This document shows positions 27,801 to 40,200 of a stretch of DNA of 64,000 nt, in pieces; position 1 is the stretch's first letter; every line of letters begins with the position of its first letter. The position numbers and the translations under genes are program-made. The notes below the pieces were generated by a model that saw only the letters and a list, made by a program, of their open reading frames with translations, was not told the DNA's origin and made no database searches. The DNA comes from Larimichthys crocea (Eukaryota; Chordata; Actinopteri; Sciaenidae), in assembly GCF_000972845.2 (NCBI RefSeq), contig NC_040026.1, positions 884,476 through 948,475 of the forward strand, given 5' to 3'.

Positions 27801-30800
27801 AGGCACATTGTGTGTGCAAGCAAAACATGATAGTGTGTGTGTGTAGCTCTATTTCTGTGTGTCACATATCACATTTCCAGGCTCCTGTGGCAGCATGCAG
27901 CCGGCAGCACAGGCCACACGATCATGGCCATCATTGTGGAAAGCATTTGTGTTGGTTTTAAAAGTCTCCTCTGACCCTCTGAGTGTGAGACCACATTGTC
28001 TCACTTGCAGCGAATCATTAGGACAGTTACAGTTCTGATGGTATTATGGAGGATGGTGATGATAACATGGAACATGGAATTTTCATGAGGTTTGTGATTC
28101 TGATGTTGGTGCAGGTTTGTCTTCAGCTCCTCCACATCCATCCATCTCTGCATAAACGCTGGATTTACAGGAGCTCCAACAACACAACACATAGCAACAT
28201 GGATCCTCTGCATTACCAGTGCTGACCATCATCGGATTATTTGGTAAATTATAACCTAAGTTTAGAATGTAGTAGGGATGTAAACAGTTAATCGATTAAT
28301 CGGTTAATTGTCGAAAAGAATTTAATCGATTAAATTAAATTAATCGGGTTAACTGAATCTAGGGCCATTTTCCACAGAAGTTTTTTTCAGTGAGATTTCA
28401 TGGTGTTGCCAGTTGAGGGCGCCATTGTTTAATCTAGGCCACAGCGAACGTACCTGAACGCAACGCGGCGACAGACCCGGAGTGAAGTATGGAGCATTTC
28501 AAACTAAGCAATGATGACAAAGACGCTCAGTTAAACTCTGCGGTGCTACGTTTAAGTTCAGCAGCTCTACGAGTTCACTAAGATACCACCTTCAAAACCT
28601 GCAGCCGTGTTGACGCGCTAGCAGTTAGCATTAGCCAATAACAATGAAATACATGCTAATGCTAACATGCTAATGCTAATTGATAGCCCACTCGTCACTC
28701 TCAACATTTCTGCGGGAAATTGTTTAATAGAGGCCCTCTAATTTTACTGTCACCTTCCTCAGGGATGATTGAAGCTGTGTTCAGTACTACATGTTACTGT
28801 AAGTGTCCAGGGCTAGTAATCTTACTGTTACCTTTCTCAGAACAAGGGAGATTATAAGTGCTGCTGCTAATGTTTCAAGTACTTTACCAGGTAATTATAT
28901 GTAGGCTTAATACTGTGTAGGCTAAGCCCATATTGTATAGCATGTTGCTTAATGTTTCACATGCAACAGGTGAGCCAGTGCACAATTATTTTTTTGATGT
29001 ATTTCAATTTTCTGTGCAGAATTTATTTTGGTTAAATGCCATATCTGTACCATATCCCCACTGGTACAATAAAACATTAGATGAGGAATATAACATGCAT
29101 TTTTTAAATTCAATATATAAGCAATATTTTGCTTTATGTTAAAAGACACCGTGAGAAATACATGTTCTTAGGAAAAAAGACACTTATCAGTTAACCGTTA
29201 ATGAATAAGGTCAATAAACTAACGATTAATGAATTAATCGATAATTTGCATCCCTAGAATGTAGACAGCAGATGTGTATAAGATGTTTACATCTTCTATC
29301 AAATACTTCTGCTCATACATCCATACTGCTGGATTCACACAAACATTTTTAAAAATATGATAGGAGGTGAATCATAGAGTGAATGCAGGGTCATCCAGCA
29401 AAAAAGAAGGGTCATGGTCAATTTTCTGCCAAACCCCAAACAACGTCCAGCAAGCAGCTACTCCTGGTATATCACAACACATTAAAGCTGTAAAATCCTG
29501 TCTCACAGAATGACAGAACCCTGTGCATGGACTGGTTTCTAAAACTGGACTTTCATTGTCTCACCTGCACAGGAAGCAACACACTCCAAGATTATGTTGA
29601 ACACCGTGGTAAACCACATGGTTCTACCATTCTCATATATAAATGAAGAACTGGTAGAGGCTCTGGCAAGGTTTACAGCATGTTAATACAGAACACATGA
29701 ACTAGGTCTATTACCATGACAACTGTGAAGGCACAATAGGCTGGTAAAGCTCTGTAGAAAGGATCCATGACAGACCTCTGGGGAAGAGAATGACTCAACT
29801 CTGCACACACATTTCTAGATTGAAAGGCAGTAGTAAATATACCAGTGAAATCTGAAGCATGGTTAACCAACATTTCAATTCCAGAGGATCATGGTCTCTG
29901 CTGACCATTTAGAGTAAAACCAGACTAATTGAAGCCCACATACGAATCTTCTGAGAAAAAATCTGAGAAAATGTACTATTGTAAAAATGTTGTTTTAAGT
30001 CAAGATGAGGTTAAGAATGAGGTGACACAGTTCAATATTTCTGGAAGAAGCTTGTTAACCATTTAAAAACATTTTTAGTTGTAAGGCTCTAAAAATGTTA
30101 CTGAATAATGTGTCAATGTATTTCCAGCAAACACTGAAATATTAAATATGTACAGTGTCACATGCTTACTGATCAGAGCCATTTACATCCAATGAGAGCG
30201 GGGTACCTGCATTAAAGCTCCCAGAAAAAGGTTAACAAAGTATGTTACCATAAAGATAGGAAACATGTTTGATACACATCATGTTCACGGTGTCTAGTAT
30301 TCATATATGCATTGCAATTACTCAATTTTGTACAATGTGGTCATAGATACACTGGGTTACCCCCCAGTCACAATACAATGCTTATTCTAAGTGTACACAT
30401 GCTAATGCTGCATTCCATTTGCCCACAAATAGCTGACATGTACGTAATTCATGAGGTAAACCAGTGGATTAGGGAGTGTGGATCCCACACTCCCTAATCT
30501 GAGACTGGGTTGGGTGAGGGACCCAGTGTCATTCTCGGTCTTGCAGAGCAAGTTCAGGTGCCTCAAGGTTGCAGGTTCATTCATTCTTTACTTCTTTACT
30601 TCACTTGCACCCCTTGGTGAAGTGACAAAAAGACCAAAGAGGCATTGTCGGTTCCATGTCCCATTCTAGCCACAGAAAGACTGCATGAAGTTACCCTGGG
30701 AACCTCTGAGGTCCTGACCCAAGACGAGAAGTTGCTGGTCTGTATTTTTGATAATGTAGGCCATAGTCACATTCTAGTGGCTACCAGTGACAGAATTGTA

Positions 30801-31702
30801 CATTTGTTAATAACTGGAATGGAATATATAAGGATTTTTATGACTGCATAGGAGAAATATGTTAATATAGTCTATAAATGGTCAATACAACACCTATCCA
30901 CCCAATCATAATTGTGACCAAACATAAAACACACTTTCACCTATTTTTCCATAAAAATATTTTGAAATAATGGTTGTTTTTTTCTTAAAGGGGTACTAAT
31001 GACATGCGATTTGGATATTTCCAAGTCTAGGAAAAATTCAGGATTAAACAAGAACCTCAAGTTGAGACAAAACAAGTCATGTGTCATGATGTTCCCTGAC
31101 ACTGTCATCGAATGGTAGATTTCCACAAGGAAGATCATGTGATATGATAGAAAGCTCGACAACAGCAGCTGCTGCTGGGTTTTGTGGTGACTGCTTCTGT
31201 CAGCTGCCGCTGCCAAAGGCTAAAAATGAACTTACACACTGAAACAGGTCTTTCTTCTGCTGCTGCTGTCAACGAGGAAAAGTGAGCAGTGTGATTCACT
31301 TGGATTTTCAGGAATGATCCACGTCATGGCGAGATTTATTGTGCACTGGACAGTCTAAATCACACAGGGCCGTCATTGCTTAGAGTCAACCAATGTCCAT
31401 CTTTGGAAACAAATCAGTTTTGTGTGTCTTCTTAAATTTAACGACTAACATCGTCAAACCAGCCGTTGCTAATTGATGACAGATAAAGAAAGTCCACAAA
31501 AAGATACATTCACACAAGAGGGCGTTCATTTACGTACAAGAAGAAACTGATAGACGGAGAAAATAAGAGACTTCCATTACTGAAGATCTAGACTCGGAGC
31601 ATGGCTGCCATCTGTGGATCCCTGCTCCGATTTCTCTCTCTTTTTCTCTCTCTAAAACTGAGAGGACATGACAGTTTCTCCATCCCCTCTAAAATGACTT
31701 GT

Positions 31703-31747
<45 letters not shown>

Positions 31748-32152
31748 TGGGTCACATCTGCCACAGTGTGCCAGAAAAAAGCCTCCTGTCACTGCGTATT
31801 TCCAGACAGGCAGCAGGAGAGACACATTCACTTCCTGTCAACACACAACACATTACAACCAGTGGACCGCCATAGAAACTAATTCAAACTAAGCAAAGAC
31901 CACCAAAGACATATGACAAAGCACTTTTACCCCACACAGACACACATACCAAACACACACCCACAGGCAGTCAGAACATGAGGAGGACAGACGTGAGAAA
32001 ATGCCATTCTGAGAAAGCAGATCACATCCTCCGCTGTCTGGGGTATGAGAGCGTGTGTGTGTGTGTGTGTGGTGAATAATTGATAAGGAAAGTGCAGCAG
32101 AATGTAAAGGAGATGGTTAGGGGATGATGGAGCTCATGCATCACTAAGTGAC

Positions 32153-32199
<47 letters not shown>

Positions 32200-33847
32200 T
32201 ATTCTATAGATCTGGTCTGGGAAACATTAGAAGGAGAGGGGAAGAAGCTTTTTTGACAGAATCAGAGAGACGAGAAGCTCTTTCTCTGCTGCTTGGTGTC
32301 ATCTGACATGGATGCTGTTATCAGGGTGTACTGGGTGCTCACCCAGGAGCCCTGGAGGTTACAAAGTCCTTGCCTGTACAGATGAAATTAAACAGATTAT
32401 TACACATTTTGATTATACAGTGGTCCCTTGTTTATCGCGGGGGATATGTTTTAAAAATAACCCGCAACAGACGAAATCTGCAAAGTAATCAGCTTTATTT
32501 TTTACAATTATTATACATGTTTTAAGGCCGTAAAACCCCTAACCACACACTTTTATAACCTTTTCTCAGACAGCCATTAACATTTTCTCACATTTCATTC
32601 TCACATTATTTAAACACTCTCAAAGTTCAAACTTTTGCAGATTTAACAAAAATAAGTAGAATACTGTATTAGTAAATGAACGTGTATTTCACAGTTCCTC
32701 TGACTGCAAACATACAGCACTTCAGAGTCACACTGCTAGCGATTGAACATTTATGTAAATCTGGCTAGCCGAACGTATTTTGTACAGTACTCCCTTAGCC
32801 AATCAGGACGCAGAACACAATGCACATTCATACTGTACAGTACGCTGTAAAAAAAAAAAAAAAGCATCCAAAATTACACTAAAAAAATCTGCAAAACAGC
32901 GAGACCACGGAAAGTGAACCGCGTTATAGCGAGGGACAACTGTACACTGTTGCCCATAGAGTTGGAATAAACGATTTTTACGTCTTCTCTTGAAATGATA
33001 GTGACAATGTGATTTATTCTTTATAGATAACGTGAATCTTCTCAAAACTTTCAAACATATTTCAGTGAACATTTAACCACAATTAACCTGATGTGCATAA
33101 ATAGGAGTAAAAATAGGAATGTGTCTGAAAACAAAATGATTCCAACCTTATGGACAACAGTGTACATGTAACCAAAGTGTCACTAGAGAAAAGCTGATTC
33201 TGAGAACAGAGGCATTATTGATCAGTATGGGGTGTCACGGTCAGTCTTTTGCCCAAGGCTAGGAGCTGGTTTGGTGAAGCGTAACGCCAGAATTGCAGCG
33301 GATAGTTCAACTGAGCAGGTGAACAAGAAAAGATGTGAAGATAAAGGCACTACATCACTACAAAACCTTCTAAACAAACACTATGAACTTTAATAAAGCA
33401 AAAGAAAAGCAGCTGGATGGTGATGGCAGGAGAGGAGAGCAGAGAGCTCAGAGAGAGTGTCCCTTCTGTCACTGTCATTGCATTTATACTAATGATGAGG
33501 ACATGAAGGCTACAACAGACCTTATTATGTTCCCCGATTACAGCTTACAGATAGTTTCACTATGAGAACACACACGTGGCGACGTTCTTTCTTCTGCACA
33601 CAACAATTTCATGTGACATTTGACCATCTAATGTCATTTATCCACAACCTGCGAAAAAGACATCCAAAATGGTGGACTGTTTGTAGAAGGAGTCGTGGAG
33701 TAGTGCCGCACTGATCAGCAGTGCTCTCTAAGTGGGTCACAGTACAACAGCTCCTTTCCAAGACAAACACACACAAGCAAACACACACAGAGGTTGTGTT
33801 CTAATCTGATTATTGCTTTCATGGTAAATGATTGGAGGTGTCAAACT

Positions 33848-33893
<46 letters not shown>

Positions 33894-36127
33894 CATATAA
33901 GCACACACTGTCTGAACAGTGTGATCTGATTGGCTGGTCAGTAAATAATGGTTCAACCTCCAAACAACACGGAGCTTGGTTCAATTGAACACTTGCACAA
34001 AGCTCAACAAACGTCAGCTAGAGAAAAGTGAATTCATCATTTCAATTATAATTAACTCTGGATGGTGAATTATTAAACAATTTAACACAGCCAGCATTAG
34101 TCCCAGGCACTGGTTCAGAGAGCGACATTTGATTTCATGGCCAGTCTTTAGTGTGTGAGCACAGCAGCTCAGTGTGCGGTGCAGCTATATGAGGGATGAA
34201 TGACACGTCTCAGCAGGGTGAATAGAACTAATGTTTCTGCCTGTGCCAGCCCCTCCATCAGACAGGTGGCTGAGTGCTTTTCCTCTGTGCCACTCTGCAA
34301 CCCTTAAGTTAGTCTACTCTACAGGGAACCAAGGCAGCAGCTGGAGTTCTATTCCGCACAGCTACTGCAGCTGGCAGCTCCACAGCACACAGCACAGTAC
34401 TACACGGGAATACGCAGACAAAAGAAGACTTTCATTTTAGAAAACGATCCCAAAATGTAGGTCAGACTCAAGTTCAAGAGCAAATATTGGAGCTAGTTCA
34501 CTTTGAATGAAGCAAAGACTCACTGAGCTCATGATCTGTCCAAAAACACACAAAGAGTGGAAAGACAAAAAAGATGAAACATCACACACAGCTGGAGCAC
34601 TCACTCTGCTTTCTGTTTGTTTGTGCTTTCATTTTGTCTCTCACCCTGACCTGCCAGGTTTTTACTGCATTTATTAAATATGAACTGTTTATTTTTATAT
34701 TCACTGAAATCATCATCATTCACTGGGAGCCATATAATAATACATGAGTCAGTGAGTCTCCAGTAACTTCTGTTATCTGAATGACTGACAGATCATCTTG
34801 TCAGGGATATGGTTAGTGGTTCAGTAATGTATCTGGGGGACTGATTTAAAAATAGAAGAATGGACAAACTAAAGCAGCAGAGGCTAAGCTATAGGTCAAG
34901 CTCCAAAAGCAATGGATCAAATGCTTCCCATCATGCAACTAAAGGTGACTGTTGTTAGATCCTCTCTGTACACACCCATATCTTTTTAAGTCTAACTGAT
35001 AATGATGATGACATCAGGGCTGACAAACCTCCTCCAGAGCTCCATGAAATATTACACAACTGTTCTGACGGGCTATGGACTGCTCCATGACAGGTCAAAT
35101 CAGACCAGTATCTGGATGAAAAGTGCAGGGCTGAGCTGTGCATCAGCTACACAAACTATATTAGCTGTGTAGGTGCACAAGTCACATGATGGATCTGATA
35201 GCATCATCACTGTGAGCAGTATTGCGTATGATTATGAGTCAAACATGAAACGATTTAATAAAGAGGCCGAGATGCCTCCCACGCATTAAAACATGCTCAG
35301 TGTGATCCCAGAGTTGAGGAAGATTTGGCTGTTGATGGCATTGAGCAGGCTCATCATGGAAAATAGAACTAAGCACAGCAAGAATTCTAAGTGGGTTTGG
35401 TCTCTTAAAACTGCAAGATTGTTGTGTTAATAAAGTATGAAATGTTTCTGTGACAGCTCTCATGACAGTCTGCTCTACAACAAACACCACTAATTATTAC
35501 AAGATGGGATTTAATAAGGCTGTGCTGTAGATAATAGGTTAGTAGTCCAGACGATGCAGCAGGTAGATCACCTTCAGAGACCGCTACAGGACACAGACAC
35601 ACAGACACACACCTAGGATAGAACAGATTAGAATGAGCATACAATCTATTCTGGGAAATGTCCAGTTTCCAGGCACTTTGTTACTTCAGTCCATCCTGTT
35701 CAGCCTTGTGGATCAAATCAAACTCAGCTCTGGCTTTAAGTGAAAAACAGCTGCGATCTGAGCTCCAGCAGACGATAGAAAACTGTAACATTACCTCTCT
35801 CTCCTCCGTCTCCAAGCAACGTCACGGCTCTGAAGAAAAACACTTGACAAAACTAGCTTTGATCCGGGGAGCAGGGGAGAGGCAGGAAGAAAGAAAAGAA
35901 AGGATGCCGAGGGTTAAAAGAAAAAAGAAAAAAAGAAAAAAGAAAGAAGGCACGTCGAGAGAGAGTGAGAGTGGTTTCTTCTTGTGGGAAGAAAAGACAG
36001 ATGGCCAAGAGGGAGAGAAAGCAGAGCAGAGGACGAGCTACACAGCCGACATTTTAACTGCTGCTGACGCAAGGAGGGAGAGAGAGGAGAGAGGGAGGGA
36101 CGGAGGCAGGGCCGGCCAACACACTTC

Positions 36128-36164
<37 letters not shown>

Positions 36165-37228
36165 TGTGTTACACAGGCTCTCTCTCTCTTACTCACCACG
36201 CTCTCTCTTTCACTTCCTCTCCCAGCCTCTCAGCTCTCTCTCAGCATATCAACATGTCTCACTTCCACTCCTCTGCTTCAATTCAGCTTCATTGACGCTC
36301 GTGTCCTCGCACATGCGTCCCACGCTAACAGCTCTTCATTAAGACAACACAGCAGCAGTTTGAGTGGATCTTAGATTTTCTTATACAGCTTATGTATTGT
36401 GAGCTGCTGTCTGTTATCTTATCTAATGGAAGCAAAAGAGTTGATCTTATTAACTGACTCTAAACTATTTAAAGCCATCTTCACTCAACTGGCTGCTGTT
36501 TGCATTCTCATACATGTATATAGCTTAGTTCATACTGTCCAGTCATGTCCATTGGCTCACTATGTAAAACCTTAATTGATTGAGCATGTGGGGTTGCACT
36601 ATAATTGTGTTGATTAAAAACAATACTTTAAGCTGCACTTCTCAACATTTTATGACTGCACATAACAATTATTTTCATTATCCATGAAACAGTTGATAAT
36701 TTTCTCGTTGAATTCATTATGTGCCCAATGTGACGTCCACAAATGTTTTGTTTCATCCACAACCCAAAGATATTCAGTTTGAGAAGCTGAGATCAGAGAA
36801 CTTCTTAAAACATGAGTCACAAAATCAAAATATTTAATAACTCATTTAATTGATGACAACTAATTGATTACTGGACAGCGTACACAAATGTGTGGGACAT
36901 AGAGGGACATCAGTGTTGTAACACTTACACAATGTTGAAAGTGAGTAAACGGTAGTGGTGTCACACTACAGTGGAGACTGAAAGGAGGTGAAGGAAGCTG
37001 CCTAATCACCCGACATATCCGAGGTCAGTGCGTTCTTAGTCACACCTTCAGCACACTTCCTCTGAGCTTCTGAAATAGTAGAGAAATACTGCAGTATGCC
37101 TTGTAAGTAAAGTTTGAGATATGACCTGTTGTCCTCTTCTATGGAATCTTTTCTTAAGATATTTTGAGATATTTTGGCCTTTTGGGCTTTATTTTGGATA
37201 GAGACAGCTGAAGAGTGACAGGAATGTG

Positions 37229-37269
<41 letters not shown>

Positions 37270-40200
37270 GGAACTACATGCAGCAAAGGGCCACAGGTCC
37301 GACTGGAACCCTGGGCTGCTGCTGAGCCTTCATACATGGGGCGGATGCTCTACCAACCAAGCCAATCGACACCCCCTCTTCTATGGAATCTTTACAGTGA
37401 ACATGGGTTCAGCTTTTCTTCTGAGGAACTTCCAGAGACAGACTACACTTGATGTTCTCTCAGCAACAACCATTGCATCATTCACACAACTGTCAGCATT
37501 GGTTTATCACAGTGTGGTGGATAAATGTGTGTGTTTTTTTTTAAAAACTCTTTATTTGTCTTTTTTCAAGGAAAAACAAAACAACATAGGTAAAAACAAG
37601 AGTACTGCATATACTCAATTGCTCTACAATAGAAATAGACAGTTTCAAATAACAGGGAGTGACCCGTGTAGAGTATGTAACAAAAAGAAAAACTAGAAAG
37701 GGGGGGAACCATGATGCCCTATACTGTTCTCCATCATGATTGCTGAGGCTGTGAGTTTTCTGTGAATCTGTTCCATTTTTCCCAGCGTTGATGCAGAGTC
37801 CTTGCTTCCAGTCTTAAGTAGAAAGTCAGTTTTTCCATAGAGTATAGCTCCTTGACAATGTCCAGCCACTGCCCTGTGGTTGGCGGGTCAGCTTTTAACC
37901 AGTTTCTTGTGATGGCCTTTTTACAGGCCAGTATTAGAATTTTAAAAAGATATGTGTCTTTGTTATGAATAATGTCCTCTGTCATCAGACCCAGGTACAG
38001 GGTTCGGGGGTCTCTAGGCACCTTATACTTTAAAATCACTTCCAGGGTCAGTGTAACTCCATCCCAAAATGGTTGCAGGTTTGAGCAGGACCAGAACACG
38101 TGCGAGTGATTGGCACCCATCTGCCCACATTGTCTCCAGCATTGTTGTGGTAGACCCAGCTGTTTACTCTTAATATGGGGTGTGATGAAAAAGCGGATTA
38201 AGTTTTTCCAACCGAATTCCCTCCATCCTCTAGAGCAAGTGGAGGTTTGTTGAGTTCTGCAGATAGAGCGCCACTCACCCTCTGATAATTCAATGCCCAG
38301 GTCTGAGTCCCATTTCAATTTCACATAAAGAGAATCTCTACCATTCCGTTTCTGTAGTCCTCTGTACAGTTTAGTTACAATCTTGGTTGGTGTTAGTTTA
38401 TATGCACTTGTAAACACTTCAACCACTGCAGCGTCTTCTGTTGACAGTCCTCTTTTAATCTCAATATCAAAGAAATGTCTTAACTGTAGATATCTAAAAA
38501 AGTCTCCATTTACCAAATTGAATTCCTCTTTAAATTGTTGAAATGTTTTAAAATTCTTACCCTCCAAGAGAGTACATACAGCTGTCATCCCTCTTACTGT
38601 CCAGCTTGCAAAAGTGTTGTCCAGCACCCCAGGACCAAACCGAGGTGTGTGAGATGGCCAAACCAAGAGTTTAATTTCACTTTCCAAATTATATTTTCTC
38701 ACAATTTCATACCAAATTTTTAATGAATCTTCTATTATTGAATTTTCCCCCTTTTGGTTTGTGTGGTCAGCACCCCCCAGTCTAGCCCGAGGGTGAGAAT
38801 GATCCACATTCAGTTCAATGTGTTTCCACCTGGCCTGGTAATCTGGAGAGCACCAATAGACAAGATACCTCATCTGGGCAGCATAGTAGTACTCTCTGAG
38901 ATTAGGTACCGCAAGACCACCCTTTTCTCTGTCCAGTTGAAGCGTTTTAAATTTAACCCTTGGCCTAGCTCCTGCCCAAATGAATCTAGATAGTTGTTTC
39001 TCCCATGCTACGAATTGAGATTCTGGGATTCTGGTTGGTAACGATAAAAAAAGATATAACAACCTCAGCAACACGTTCAACTTCACTGTCTCAATCCTTG
39101 AACTAAAATCTAATATTAGTGTTGACCATTTCCTCATGTCTCTCTGAATCTTATCGTTTATGGATTCATAATTTATTTCAAAAATTCTGTTACTTTCTTG
39201 TGTGAGTAGTACCCCTAAATATTTTATCGACTTTGAATCCCATTTTATTTTATGGTCCGATGTGATTGTCCTGCTTGGTGTGTAATTAAAGGAGAGGACC
39301 TGTGTTTTAGCGACATTCAGTTTATACCCTGATAACTGACCATATTCCCCCAGAACTGACATGAGCCTAGGAAATGTTAATTCAGGATTCTGGAGGTAGG
39401 TGATGACGTCATCGGCAAAGAGTCCTATTACATGTTCCTCATTTGCCAAATTGATTCCTTTAATATCAGAGTTTTGTCTTATGGTTTGTGCTAAAGGCTC
39501 TATGAATATTGCAAAAAGTGTGGGGCTCAGGCAGCATCCCTAGCGGGTGCCCCTAAATAGCCTAAACCTGTTGGTCAGATGGCCATTAATTTTTATTCTA
39601 GCACTTGGCTCTGTGTAAAGAGCTTGTATACATCTGATGATTTTTTTATTAAAGCCAAGTTTCTCTAGCACCCCATATAGAAAAGGCCAGTAGACTCTGT
39701 CAAACGCCTTTTCGGCGTCAAGGCTGATCAGAGCTGCACTCAGATGTTTTTTGTTGATCTGTTCTATAATATGTAAAGTTCGCCTAATATTATCTTGAGT
39801 CTGGCGGCCTTTGATAAAACCTGTCTGATCTTCATGTATTAAATCCGGCAGGTAATGTTCTATTCTTCTGGAGATTATAGAGGTAAACAACTTATAGTCT
39901 ACGTTTAGTATTGAGATGGGACGATAGGATTCACAGTTTTCTATATTTTTGCCTTCTTTTGGAATGACTGATATCACCGCTTCCTTCCATGATGGTGGTG
40001 TTACAGCTTCTCTTAATGTACAATTGAATGATTCTAACAGTAAAGGGGTAAGGTCTTCTTTGAAGATTTTATACCATTCGTTAGGGTAGCCATCGCTCCC
40101 AGGACTTTTATTTGATTTTAATTTGTTAATGGCTACGTCTGGATAAATGTGTGTTTTAACGTGTGGTAACACACCGACAGTGCAAACACCATCTTTGCTG

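Larger units (their letters stand above)
27002..37132. other. jmjd1c: jmjd1c giant intron, exon 3 side (27.0-37.1 kb)
   Basis: Upstream part of the 27.7-kb intron between exons 2 and 3. It holds CA arrays (27364-27396, 27757-27798, 31704-31743, 33851-33892), a GA array (32155-32197), a hAT element (28273-29256), a 33-nt palindrome (30467-30499) and two adjacent MITEs (32418-33162). A purine-rich segment at 35880-36110 gives long Lys/Glu/Arg frames that are not genes. I recognise nothing else. Confidence 0.7.

Noticed and set aside
30800..30899. AT-rich segment as possible enhancer or origin
   Set aside because: No motif beyond base composition.
35658..36374. 238-codon open frame on the plus strand
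   Set aside because: It is low-complexity (Lys/Glu/Arg from purine runs, then Ser/Leu/Cys-Val from CT and GT repeats), has no recognisable domain and lies inside an intron.
37260..37378. Possible tRNA gene on the minus strand
   Set aside because: A and B boxes are present, but they belong to a SINE head with a SINE body, an A/T-rich tail and target duplications.
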